This document shows, one piece after another, positions 1-11,780 of a DNA stretch of 64,000 bases. This DNA comes from Ascidia mentula (lineage: Eukaryota; Chordata; Ascidiacea; Phlebobranchia; Ascidiidae), in contig OX387197.1 in assembly GCA_947561715.1 (NCBI GenBank), forward strand, positions 8,243,001 through 8,307,000, in the 5' to 3' direction. The translations under genes and the position numbers were made by a program. A model generated the notes under the pieces. It ran no database searches and was not told where the DNA came from. It worked only from the letters and a program-made list of their open reading frames with translations. Each line of letters opens with the position of its first letter. Position 1 is the first letter of the stretch.

Positions 1-476
1 TGTTAGTTCATAGAAGAGAATAAACAGAGGCTATAGATGAAATGATCGAATTTTGGCAGAGAAAAAGAGCTCCAAAGTTTAAAATTCATTTGTTGGCCAG
101 CAGATCCATGATAACAAAATAAAATTTAGGAATGTGGTTCAAAAACATGAGAAACTTTCAAAAAACCGTCCTCGCGATCCCCAATCTCCCCAAACCAAAA
201 AATAATTCACATTTATAAGAGGTCAACATTTAAGTCAAACAGGTAAGGGAGAAAATGTCCCGAGAAGAGTGGACGTGCAAGTGAGTTTCCATGTTGCAAT
301 ATTCGACATTACCTCTATATTAACATCGTAATCACTCAGCTGGCTTGCAGCCATTGTAGCTGCGCGTGTGACGTCACAGTCCATTGTTACGTTTAACGCT
401 CAACGCTTTTTTGGTAATCAGTGCGTAATGTCCGACCAACTACGCAGTGCTGCCAAAAGCGACGCCAGGAAACGTG
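1..476. other. Flanking non-coding sequence
   Basis: AT-rich sequence downstream of the first minus-strand gene. I see no exon with convincing splice sites. A TGACGTCA palindrome lies at 369-376, but nothing shows which gene, if any, it serves. Confidence 0.5.
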
Positions 477-1108
477 TTACAGCCAGTATTGTTGAGTAAA
501 CATTTCAGCATACCCAAATTGTATCTTTTGCGATGGACAAGTGTTCTGCTCGTACAGATTATACTTCAAATACTTACTTTCCTCACGAAAAACTGAGGAA
601 ATGTAGTTGAGCATCAGACTGTAGTCCACTTCATTGTTGACGTCAGCCATGTATCCATCAGTAAATGATCTACATTTTCTCCATGCTTTGTAGAATGTTA
701 ACCCATCAAGGGTCTGTGAAAGTTCCGATTCTACTGTAGTTTCTATCATCTCGATGCAGCGATTTCCTCTGAGAAACCCAGCACATGCTTTGCAAAAAAA
801 TTCTTGTAAATGTTGATTATTTTTCTAAGACAAATCAGAAACTTGATGAACCTCATGAATATTTTTCTTCCGTCACACAACTGCAGATGCATAAAGCGAA
901 AATAACTGCAGTCTAGCGAGAACATTAGGCGTGGCCTTTTTATGTTAGAGGGGCCTAAAAAATTCTACTTACGTCTTGTAACAGCTGCTGCTGTCGCGTC
1001 GGCCTGTCGTTTATATCTATTTAAAGTATCGCCACGGTTCCATAAAGCGAAAAGCGTTCCTAACGCAGCAAAGATGGTCAAACCAACAACAAACTTGGTT
1101 TTGGACAT
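477..1108 (-). CDS. Small single-pass membrane protein, unrecognised
   Basis: Two exons, 1108-973 and 766-477, join in phase 1 (donor GTAAGT, acceptor CAGAG) to give 141 residues. I do not recognise the family. The start MSKTKFVVGLTIFAALGTLFALW is read here only as its parts: residues 1-5 are basic and polar, residues 6-23 form one hydrophobic helix, and residues 24-47 are Arg/Lys-rich. This looks like an uncleaved signal anchor or a short type II/III membrane protein. The rest (about residue 48 on) is polar, with CRSF and NTCPSQK as the only Cys-containing patches, and ends in QQYWL. The acceptor was chosen because it is the only nearby AG that keeps the second exon open. The next gene lies 520 bp upstream on the same strand. 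A mitochondrial or ER assembly factor is possible but unsupported. Confidence 0.6.
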
Positions 1109-1579
1109 TTTCTAAAGAAACTCTGCCTTCGGTGGCACACAGCGATATAAACTCATGAAGACTCCTCGACTAGATTTTAGTGAGACTACTACGTCAAGCC
1201 CCCGAGGCTATTTGAAGTAAAGGACACTGATATGCGTTGGCTAAGTAGTTGAAATGATAAACACGGTAGTTGGCTTGTGATGCCTTAATACGGAACAAGT
1301 TGACGCACTCCAAACAAAACCTTTGCGGTCGTTGTACATCAGGGCTTCTTCAAACTTCTTTGTTATAAAACTCTGCACTGGGGAATTTATATTCGACCCA
1401 AATTGAAAAAAAATTTTCCATTCCAGGTAAGCTAAAAAAGGTGAAAATAAAAAAAATTCCTTACAAATGCTAACTTGTTGTGGGCCACAAATGGGTTAAG
1501 GCCCTACATTCGAGAATTAATGTTGTAAACGCCACCAGAAACTATATCACTTGAGACAATGAGTAAAAGAAAAAATAAA

Positions 1580-1585
1580 TTTATT
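1580..1585 (-). terminator. Polyadenylation signal AATAAA
   Basis: A canonical AATAAA on the minus strand, 43 bp past the stop codon of the 446-residue gene, in an AT-rich stretch. Position and orientation fit the 3' end of that gene. Confidence 0.6.
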
Positions 1586-1627
1586 ACACAAAAAGGCAAC
1601 AAATGGTAAAAACAAAAGACAGGCTGG

Positions 1628-3456
1628 TCAACTGGGGTTTGGGTCTAAATTTAAAACAGAATTCATGAAATCAAGTTCATCTGGAGAAATTTGTACATCG
1701 TCGAAATCAGAAACACTGCTTAAATCAAGTATATCAGATACGTCATGGAAACCATTGAAAAATTGGTCATGTAGCATAGGATTGGCGCAGCTATCCATGC
1801 ATTCATTATTTGGTGATGAGATCACTTGGTTCGGGACTGATTGCTTCAAATATGAAAGATTTTTGCAAGTTTCAGCGATATGTTGGCTATTAGAGGTTGG
1901 AACATCAGCATCTCGTTCCCGTTCATCACTGTCCTGGCTGTCACCTCTACTTCTGTACCCCGAGTCACAATCATCACTTTCTTGCAAAGTCTTCGCTTTA
2001 GGTGGAACATTGGCTTTTGTTGATTGCGGGAAAAGAAGTTCGTCTAATTGTGAAAAAAATGGGTTACATTTAATATTTACAATGATAGTAAATTTATTGA
2101 TTTTGCAGTTTTATAAAAACTTGCCTGTCATGTCTGAACAAAGATGAAAAAGTTCTTCATGTACATCATCCAGTTGTTGACATATTGGTGTAGAAACAGC
2201 TTCTGTAGCAATTGACAAAAAACACTCTGTTTTTTTAGGGTGGAACAACTGCCGCTGGAATAAAAAGTTCGAATGCACATAAGCATGTTTCTTCTTCACT
2301 GGATAAAAGGTGGGGTGCTGGGATGTTGAAGGCGGGCGATAACGGTACTCACAGGCAGTAGGGTATTTTAACGTCTTGGCAACTTTTCCCACAGGCTTCA
2401 GAACCTCAGAAGCAGAACCTTTTCTTTTGCGGCTGGAAACAGTCCTCTGGGGAGCACTGGGGAGTTTGAACAATGTCGCTAATGCAGGAACATGATTATT
2501 TGCTGGATCAGCCTGCAAGAGAAGACATCAAAATGTAAGTTTTGTTGAAAAAAACATCGTAGTCACATTCTAACAAGTTACAACCAGCGAATACACATAA
2601 CAGTCTTTAAAAAGCTACTTTGGCCTCTAACCTTCGATCTATTGTCCTTGAATCCCACTCTCTCTTCAGGATTTGGTGATGAAACAGTTGTGATTGTGGT
2701 ATCACATATTTCATTGTTATCACTTAAGTGTTCAGTGTCTACTAACAAGGGCTTGCACTTTTTAATATATGAAGTCAGCCACAGATCACTGATTTTATCA
2801 CAATCGATTCCAAGCCTCCAGGCATGAGCCCTGGCCAATCGTCTGATTTTCTTTCGGATGACGTGCTTTGGAAGGTGCGGAGCGAAAAGCTCATGATGAG
2901 ACTGTGACAGGAGCAGTGAGATTCGATCACTTTCTGAAATAAATGCACAAAAATATTTTAAAGAAACTGCCTACTTGGGACATTGATCCACAGTTAACAA
3001 AAAGCCTGTTAATCGTGTGCAAGATTACAATGCAATCAATAACAGGATAAAAATAATATTTTTGAAAAAGTTATTTTGAAATGTGCAGCTGATGTAATTC
3101 ACAACTCTTTTAAAGCAGATTTATCTGGCTATAAAGACATACAAACAACGCACACAAATTCACACTTAAAATCGGAGTATAACATGAAAAACAAGCCGCA
3201 AAATCGACTTGGTGCAGTTACCAGTATCAGAAAGACATTTTATCTGTTGGTCTGGAATCTTTTTACGTTGTGATAACTTAGTATTAACTAGCTGATCATC
3301 TTTACTCATAGGGTGGCTGACACTAATATCAGTAGTAACAAGCAGTTTGTGTGACTTTTTTACTCGAGGTCTTTTCAAAGTCCTCGGTTTTCGCACTAGC
3401 TCATTCAATTTTATCAGGTAACTTTTCGAAAAACACACGAAAGGTCCCCCTGACAT
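1628..3456 (-). CDS. Unrecognised, probably nuclear 446-aa protein
   Basis: Four exons (3456-3222, 2933-2632, 2512-2125, 2043-1628) give 446 residues with consistent phases. Intron 3 needs a GC-AG boundary (ACAG/GCAAGT), the usual form of that minor class; no GT donor restores the frame. I cannot name the family. Visible: a Lys/Arg-rich N terminus (KPRTLKRPRVKKSHK, about residues 23-37); a basic, probably helical block in exon 2 (VIRKKIRRLARAHAWRLG); an SRKRKG nuclear-localisation-like patch in exon 3; and an acidic, Ser-rich C terminus (SGYRSRGDSQDSDERERD, then VSDFDDVQISPDELDFM). Basic blocks plus an acidic hydrophobic tail suggest a chromatin or DNA-repair factor or a coactivator; this is inference only. 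It is divergent from LMBRD2, with 586 bp between the two start codons. Confidence 0.65.
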
Positions 3457-4042
3457 TCCTCAAAACAACAGGTTACACAATTTTTCTCCACTGATAAACC
3501 TATTTCGTGCCGACAGTTCACACGTAACAGCCGTTCTGCTTTCCTTCAAAATCCCGTCGCCATTTCATGAAAACCTTTGACCAATCACAATGCATTTCAC
3601 ATATCACGAAAATTCACACGACTGCTTTGAGACTAAGTCACATGACTAACAAGAACGTAAGCAACATGGAAATAATAATAATATGTATTGATGAACAGAG
3701 ATTAGTAGAATAGAAATAGTTTAAAATAAAAATAAAAAACAACTTGCAGTGGTTTTTGTACAGATTGCATGCTTTATAAAGTTGTGCTACATCATCACAA
3801 AATGTTTGTGCGTCTATTGTGACGTCATACTCATGTGTTGTGCGATGCGATGCTAAAACAACAAATAAATTGAGGAGATACGTTTGCTTGATTGAAGCAC
3901 GTAATTTCGTTATATTTTCTACTTTTTCTTGGTCTACTTTTTCTAAGTTTGCCGTGCATTCTTATTGTTTTTTCAAAACAAAAGTGTTATCACGTTTTTT
4001 TTTTGTTAAGAGGCGTTAAGAAGTTATTTAAAAGCAAATGAC
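3457..4042. promoter_or_regulatory. Divergent promoter region with CCAAT and CRE motifs
   Basis: Gap between the start codons of the 446-residue gene (minus) and LMBRD2 (plus). It holds CCAAT in GACCAATCAC at 3581-3585, 125 bp upstream of the minus-strand start, and a perfect cAMP-response palindrome TGACGTCA at 3820-3827, about 220 bp upstream of the LMBRD2 start. No TATA box is evident. Motif matches are seen directly; function is inferred. Confidence 0.4.
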
Positions 4043-7000
4043 ATGAGTGTTGGGCCTCTCGCTTTGGAACTCATTATCGTATTTTGTGTAACTCTTCTGC
4101 TGTTACATCACTATGGAAAGATTTTTAAGCAACACCCAGTTGTGACTGCTGCAACACTTGTGGCTTGGTATTTCAGCCTTATTATAGTTTTTGTTCTTCC
4201 CTTGGACGTTTCATCAGTAAGTAGACTAATATATTATTCAATTGCACTTACATCTATAGCACACACATGACCAAAACATTTTGTACAGACATTCTACAGA
4301 CAATGTCTGTCATCAAATAAAAAAACTGCCATCGGAAATGATGAAGGAACAACTGCTGCATTAAATTTGTCAACAGCAAACATTTCGACACATGCTTTAC
4401 CAGGTAAACTGATACAGTGGTAGCTTATATATACTGCTAGATATTATTGAAGGGTGATGCATGTGCTTAGAGCATAATTCGTAAAGAGCAAGTTGAGATT
4501 GTGGCAATGGGTATATTTATACGTATACAATTTGGTAATAACAATTTCGTGGTTAAAGTAATAAATTGGCTTTGAATTTAACTTAGCACAGATTGTTTTT
4601 TCAAAACTAATACGAAGCATGAAACAAACCGTGGCATCGATAAAACTTTCACATTTTTTGTAGAAACTTCACAGTCCACAAGTGTAGGCCCAACGTCTGT
4701 GTATAATAGCACATCTAATCGCACAGATGATATTGTTTCAACCATCTCGGCATTTACAAGCGCTGTTACTTTTGATACAAATCAAACATTGCCAACCAAT
4801 ATAGTTACTGGTACGTAGTGTTATGAGTGAAACCGTTTTTGACAATGCATAGATTGCATCCTTGCTTCTTGTTACGTTTTATCAAATAATATTTTTCATG
4901 TAATCAAAAATGTTTACTGTAATGGGGTCTTGTCATATTTAATCCATTGTTCCAACCTTTTCATGGTGTAAAAAACGATTCAGACCCATTTTGACTCACT
5001 CACTAGCTTTATAAGCTGATGTCAATTAATACTGGTCTACAATTCATTTTATCAATGCCGTTGCCCAAGTGGTGTAATTATTTTAAAGTACATTATTATG
5101 GATATGATGTACTTAAATTTGGTTGTGCTGCATGTTTTTGTATATATTATAAGGTGTTTCTATATTAATCAAAGTGATTGAATCACACAACGTTAAAACA
5201 AATTCCTAATTGTATTGCAATTCAAATGGATATAAGTATATATCTTTTTGTCAATTTAAAAAATTACCAGATTGTCTTGACATTTAAACTCAAATGTAAT
5301 TCTCTATTTCAAAATCCTTTGCAGTACCTTCTCATTATGCTGACAGCGGTGAGGGATGTGAAAAACCATGGAGTTTCGTTCGTGCTGATACTTTGCCAGC
5401 AATGTGGCATATAGTTTACTGGACGTCACAAGTGCTCACTTGGTATTTTTAGTTTTATTATACAGTTACAACATATATGTCATTTACCTTTTATTTCCTC
5501 TACAGGTTAATATTGCCATTTATGCAGTCGTATGTTTGTGCTGGAGATTTTTCTGTTTTGGGTAAAATGAAGCGTGCTGTATTCGAGAACGCATTCTATT
5601 ATGGATCTTACCTTCTTATTTTTGGGGGTCTCCTCATCTATGTTGCTGCTACCCCAAGCTTACAATTGGATTTGTAAGTCTGAACTTTGTTTCATGTAAC
5701 TATGATTCTTGACAGCATACTTTATAGTCCACAGTTGAAAGTAATATTGATCACTGCATCAAATACTTGGGGTTTGTTTCTGTTGGTTCTATTGCTTGGT
5801 TATGGTTTGGTAGAAGTTCCACGCACAATTTGGAATGCAGGCAATATCCAACGAACCACTGCACGCACTTACTTCAAACTTGCCAAACTGAGTACAGAGA
5901 AGCAGGAAGCTCATGAGGACCTTGAGGACATGTTAGAGGTTAGACAAGAAAACATAATTTCAGTTATAAAGTCTTGTTTGAAAACTGTTTTTGAGACATT
6001 GTACAAATTATTTGCCATGAAATGTGTTTCATTAATTCAAGAAAAAAAACCTTCAAAATGTTTTTTTTTACAAAACTTTGGACATTAGGCAATCCCTGGC
6101 TTGTGTGCCAAGTAGGGCATGTAAGGTGATTTTTTACGGCATGTAAGGTGACTTACTGGTTCATCATGCAACCTGGATTGTGTTGCATCAGGGAAAAGGG
6201 TGAAGACACGTCTAAATGGGCAGTAATTGAGTGAATTTACACATTGAAATGAAAAATTCATAGAATGCGTCCAACGAATTGGGGCATCGCAATACAGTAA
6301 GGACTAAAATGGCTCCACATATTTTGGTGTGGTCATACAGGTTGGCACGCACAGTCATAAACAATTCAGCAAAATGTGAAAACCCTTGGTATGGTGGTTA
6401 CGTTACGTGTATAATTATCTTTACCTAACTATTTGCAGGAAGTTAAAAAAGTTTCTGGAATTGTGCGCTACAATCATCCAGTCAGAAAGTTTGTGAATGT
6501 TATTATTACAAAAGTAAGTCTATCGTTCGCTCATTCTTTGTGCTGTGCACACCACATTCAAACTTGCCTTGATTTTCCAAGTGTCCAGATTCATTCCAAA
6601 CACGTGCTAATCAAGGAATGGATGATTATGAAGACTACGATAATGGACGAAGTAGAAGTGACATTCCAACAGAAAAAACCCTAGTGAGAATTCACAGGTA
6701 GTTAAATGTGCTTAATGTTTTTAACACACTTTCCCAATATTTTTTTTTTGTACCGAACAAAGGCAAGTAATCCGGGCAGTACACACACAGAAGCGGACAA
6801 ATGTGCAATGGAAAATATTAATGAGGCGTGCTTTGCACCTTGAAAATATCTCCAAAAACTTGAGCTCGATTGACAGGTAAAATATTAATATTATTGAAAG
6901 GGTTAGAAACATATCATGTATACATTTTTTTGTGATTCAAATGCAAGTTTGGACCCCTTTTTGTGAAATACTTTGGTCTGTTTTTATAGCCAAACAAACG

Positions 7001-9437
7001 CCACTGTATTTTTTTGTCAAAATCCGCGTGAAAACCAGAAGTTTTTTTTAACGTTGACCTAAAAACCGCATCGTGCTTGCACTCGCTATTGTTTCCAAAC
7101 AGGTTGCATTGTTACCAAACACGTTGCATTGTTACGAAACAAGTGTCATTTTTCGTCATTCTAAGAAAAAAACGTTGTTTTTAGCGTTGTTGTAATGACA
7201 AGCGTTTTACTTGCGTGAAAGTCAATTAGTTTAGTTGTTGAACACGTTGCCAATATTACGCATGTTGAAAACAACGCTCGCATTGGTGTTAGCGCTCGCA
7301 TAGGTGTAAAGAGCAACAGAAGGCCACCCCATGCAAAATAGTTTTTATTTGTATGTTTTCTTGATAACGTAAGCCACGTTTTGATTCCTTTTGGTTTGAA
7401 AGTAGTAGTAATAAAACTATGGCGCAGGCATTACCGCAAAAATTCCATAGCGTTACACAATTGCGCAAGCCAGAAAGCCACCGTTTATGTGACGATTTGC
7501 GCGAACACCGGCGTTCGTTTTTTACGATTCTCGACCACAATTAACCTTAGTTTACACCTGAAAATGGGGGAATTCCCAAACAAATTTGGATCCCCCTTTA
7601 AAAATCCTGGGTACGCCTATGATTAACCCCATAAGGCTTGAAGGAAACATTTTGTGGTTGTAGTTGTTTGACTACAGGTTATCTTTGGGTAAAAAAGATC
7701 GATGCAGTATTTTGTAAACCTGTGTGTATATTCATATTTTGAGCTTAAATAAACACTGTTATTATATTTTTGTAAGGAGGTGGAAAGAAGAATTTCCCAT
7801 TGAAGAAGAAGAAAACTTTTGCTTCCGATCATTTTGCACAAACCAAATGAGTAAGAATATTGACATTAACAACTTAAAATATTGTAGCAGAAATATTTTA
7901 TTTTTGCATATTTTGTTACAAATGATGTTTATCTCATACACTCCTTACTTAGACAGTTTCAAAGAATGGCACCTTCTTTCTGTGAATGTTCCAGTAACAT
8001 AAAGTTAACATGTTTTCAGAATGGTACTGGTTCTGTTATTTGCAACCTTCACTTCGCAAAACGCTTGCTGCTTGTCTTGTTGTCTTTTCTCTGATGGTTA
8101 TTTGGTCAGAATGCACATTTTTTAACGAAAGTCCTGTTTTATCCCTTTTTGCCATTTTTATTAACATGGCACGACGGAATTATGATTACTTTTATATTGA
8201 GGTATGTATACAGTGCTCACTTCTGGTGTACAATTTTTGTCTAGTTAGATCTTTTTATGTGGTTTCTTTTTTAATTTTTAGCTTGCCAGCTGTTTGACCA
8301 TATCCTACCTATGTGTATGTGCATATTACACTGTGTTCAGAATAAAGTTGTTTAATTATTATTACATTGCTGGCCATCACCAAACCGATGAAACAAGTCT
8401 CATGTTCGTTGGCATGTAAGTAAAGTTGTTAAAACATTGTTACAATGGGACATAGTATTGAGCCATTTTGGGTTAGCAGTGTCAGCAACCAACTTTATAT
8501 TTCATTGTTTTTAACTGTTTTCAACACTTTTTACGTGTGTACAGCATGCTGTGTAGACTCACTGCCCCACTTTGTCTAAACTTTCTTGGCCTCATTCATT
8601 TGGACACACACATCACTGGTGACCTTGGTGTGGAAACCTCATACACAAAGGTATAACATGTTCTGTTTAACAATATGATGCAGTCAACATCTATATCAAC
8701 AAAAATTTTTGCAGATAATGGGCCACCTTGATGTGATTTCTTTCATATCGGATGGATTTAACATATATTTCCCTATATTGGTTTGCATCCTGTGTATTGC
8801 TACATATTTCAGTTTGGGACAGCGTTGTTTGTCAGCAGTAGGGTTTCAGAGGTTTATTGATGAAGGCGATGATATGACGACAGATTTGGTGGATGAGGGA
8901 AAGCAACTGGTCAATAGAGGTTTGAAACAAACTGATTTTGTTTAAAAGTTTTAATATTTGGTAATAGTACTTCACAATATGCTGTGTGTATAACAATGTT
9001 ATTGATATTGATACTTAATGTAGAGAAACGACGTCTTCAGAGAGAAATGAATTCATTGAAAAGAGCTGAACGAGATGTTGGAAATGATATTGGAAACAGG
9101 CAGTGGCAAGGCCGTGTAATGAGGAAAGCAGAAGCTGGGTCAGGTATATAATGTGTTTTCCTGGTTGTTCAAATGTAAAAGCAAAGTATGAAAGTTATAT
9201 CTTTTAACAGATCCAGACTCTTCAATTCGTTACAAACGCAAAAGTGATAAGCTGGAATTGTTGGATGATGCTGAACCAATGGATTACAGTGCTGTCACAA
9301 ACAAAGAAAATATGGAAAGTGTTGAAAACTCCAGCTGGGGTAATAGTACAACAACAGACTGGGGAACATCCAGTTACCAAACATCTAGAAGTAACCTCTC
9401 CACTCGACCGCCTAAAAATTTATTTGATGATGTATAG
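4043..9437 (+). CDS. LMBRD2: LMBR1 domain-containing protein 2
   Basis: Sixteen exons (4043-4216, 4289-4403, 4664-4810, 5325-5442, 5506-5673, 5728-5938, 6439-6513, 6582-6697, 6763-6876, 7777-7850, 8020-8201, 8282-8415, 8545-8650, 8715-8919, 9024-9143, 9211-9437) give 761 residues; human LMBRD2 is about 695. The family is a multi-pass (about nine helices) membrane protein linked to GPCR/beta-adrenergic signalling. Family-specific stretches include the N-terminal helix followed by [71 protein letters not shown] and the terminal FDDV. The extra length lies mainly in exons 2-3, a Ser/Thr-rich loop with several N-X-S/T sites (NLS, NIS, NST, NRT, NQT) between the first two helices. The start has no better upstream ATG in frame. 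Confidence 0.95.
7096..7146. repeat. Short tandem repeat in LMBRD2 intron
   Basis: About two and a half copies of a roughly 20-bp unit of the form GTTGCATTGTTACCAAACAC. It lies in the long intron between LMBRD2 exons 9 and 10. No function is evident. Confidence 0.5.
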
Positions 9438-9783
9438 TGTAGTTTTTATGTTGCTTATTATTGGTGCAATTATGTTTTAAAAAGTTATTTTGTTGGCCCA
9501 GTGCCAAGAGCACTTGCCCGAATAATGTTACTTCTTAGTTTGTTTATTTACTGTTCGTTGTGATGCACTCATTATATTGTATTGCTGTCCAGTACCTTGG
9601 CTGTGGTAAGTAGTTTTATTTGTAAAGGGCGCAAAATATTTATGTAGAAGTAAACTTGCTGAAGACTTCTATGGTATTGGTCCTAAGTTTGTTCTCCACC
9701 ATTTGACAGGTGTTAAAAATACAGTTAACATTCTCCTTACAAGTGTTGTCTTAAAAAGCCCTGTTGCACATTCAAAAATTTAC

Positions 9784-9789
9784 AATAAA
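9784..9789 (+). terminator. Polyadenylation signal AATAAA for LMBRD2
   Basis: AATAAA on the plus strand, 347 bp past the LMBRD2 stop and only 57 bp before the stop codon of the opposing centrin-like gene. Minus-strand AATAAA sites at 9615-9620 and 9541-9546 could serve that gene, so the two 3' UTRs probably overlap. Confidence 0.45.
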
Positions 9790-9845
9790 AACAAAAACAC
9801 TAAGTTATAACATCACAGTGACACAAATGCCTGGAAACATTCTGG

Positions 9846-10775
9846 CTAGAACAAGTTGGTCTTAAGCATGATTGCAATAAATTCATCTTCATCGACAGCA
9901 CTGTCACCATTGTCGTCAGCAAATTCAATCATATCCTTGATCTCTTTTTCACTGAAGCGAACTCCAGCCTCACGACACACTTTCTTCAGAGAAGCAGCAG
10001 TAATTTTTCCACTTTCCTCTAAAATGTTATTTTTATTACTAAGGTTGTCTATCGAAAATCCATAAAAACCCTCAAATTTCACCAACCTGGGTCAAACATC
10101 TTGAATCCATGACGAATTTCCTCATAAATATCTCGGGAGTCTGTTTGTCTCTCAATTATAAATGCAAGAAAGTCTGCAAAGTTGATTTCGCTGAAATCCA
10201 GTGGTTGTGTTTAGTTAACAAGCTATAGCTGCAGTGCTGGTTTTACCCTCGTTTTTGCGTATCAACATCTGCAATCATTTGTCTCACTTCACTTCTAGTG
10301 GCACGAAATCCAAGAATTTTCATTGCTCGATGCATTTCTTTGACATCAATAGTGTTTGAACTGTCAAGGTCAAATGCATCGAACACAACCTTTAAATCTC
10401 TGATTTCTTGAATAGTCAGCTGCATGTAATACCAATTTAATATTTGGTAATACTAACAAGGCATAACTACTTGCTATTAAACAAATATATTTTCCCGGGA
10501 TGTTGATGTTGTAAATACCTGTTCAAAGACTTTGGAAGGCAGTCTCATACCAAGAAATTGGCGTTCATTTATTTCGTTTGCTTGCAGAACTGTGAGTAAC
10601 TAAAATAAAAGTTTTACTAATATCGATATTGGTATAAATGGTCATGTCTTACAGCTTGTCCCGGTGGGGGAGGTGTCGGTATATTTGTCGGAACCGCTTG
10701 TGCTGGAAATTGAAATTCAGTCGGCTTATTACCTGTTTCCACAGATATTGACTTTCTTTTCTTTTTGGAAGGCAT
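9846..10775 (-). CDS. Centrin-like EF-hand protein
   Basis: Five exons (10775-10653, 10599-10519, 10419-10247, 10190-10087, 10018-9846) give 217 residues. Centrins are calcium-binding proteins of centrioles, basal bodies and axonemes, usually about 170 residues. Four EF-hands follow from about residue 75: EF1 DLDSSNTIDVKE, close to consensus; EF2 DVDTQKRGEINF, lacking the acidic residue at position 12; EF3 DPEESGKITAAS, degenerate; EF4 DDNGDSAVDEDE, close to consensus. The centrin-type layout (TIDVKE, INFADFL, GFKMFD, FIAIM) and C-terminal KTNLF support the family over calmodulin. The N terminus is unusual: a basic KKKRK patch, a Pro-rich run (PTPPPPGQ) and a second segment (NERQFLGMRLPSK) not typical of centrins. 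It is divergent from SPEF2. An axonemal centrin-related protein is the alternative. Confidence 0.85.
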
Positions 10776-11780
10776 CACAATTAAACACAGCTGTTGCGCG
10801 CACATGCATCAAAAGTTCTGGTTGTTAGTGACGCAAAATCGCAGATCGTCACACTTCGCTTACCGCAAGGGGCGTCGAGTCGAGTCGCGTAAAAATAATT
10901 TTTGGACAAAAAAATTACAAATGCAAAACGTTGCAATTATCAAACAGATGCCAGGTAAGCACAAAATAGGCAGAGTTTAGACTATCTTTTACGGCAGTGG
11001 TACGTATATCACAACTCAACTGCTGGGCAAGTACTTCTTGATGTAAATTTTTGCCAATAAGATTGTTTATTTGCTTCTGTTCAATTGTAATGCAATCATT
11101 TTGCTTAAATAAGCATGTCATTGTCTAGTATAATTGCCTAATAGTTTTTTTTAAGTAAATATATTCCAAACCCCAACCAATTTTGTTTACAATTGCAACA
11201 GCTACATTTAGAAATTATAAATCGTTGTCATAGCAACAGTCGGCGTGCAATGTAAAGCAGAATAAACTCAAACGCTTTTATTTTTTGATGTTGATTTACT
11301 TTGATCAATATTTTCCAAATTTGTTTGGTAGTGTTTAACAAGATTTTATTGGATATATACTTAAATTTAAATTGTCAGTATAGTTTCGATCACTTTAAAG
11401 TAATCACTGGTTGAATTGTTGGCCTATCTATATACTATATTATCACAAATTCACAATTACGGTTTGTGTTTCTTAAAACTTTTTTTGAGTGAGCATATAA
11501 TTAGGTGTGCAGCTCCACAGAATAATTACAGTTCACAGCTTATGTTAAACAGAAAATCATTAAACTGTAGCTCCAAAATGTCATTGATCTTTATCTGCAT
11601 CAAAACATAAGCTTGAGCTTACTGTATTGTCACATTTTTACCATAATTAAGGGCCAACTTGGCAACCTTATGCCTGAACATGTAACACAACTAATGCTTC
11701 ATGTTTATTTAGGTTTTTTACAACAAAAATTTATATCAGTGAAAATGTCTGCATGATAGGCATTGAAAACAACATCAAAT
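10776..11780. promoter_or_regulatory. Divergent centrin-like/SPEF2 promoter region
   Basis: One kilobase separates the two divergent start codons. No convincing exon is visible apart from possible 5' UTRs; splice-acceptor-like AGs occur shortly before the SPEF2 ATG. The notable element is the X-box at 11224-11237. Confidence 0.5.
11224..11237. promoter_or_regulatory. RFX-type X-box, GTTGTCATAGCAAC
   Basis: The 14-bp imperfect palindrome GTTGTC-AT-AGCAAC fits the X-box consensus RYYNYY-N(1-3)-RRNRAC at every position. X-boxes bind RFX factors that drive ciliary genes. It lies 449 bp upstream of the centrin-like start and 544 bp upstream of the SPEF2 start, so it could serve both. The match is direct; activity is inferred from the family. 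Confidence 0.6.
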
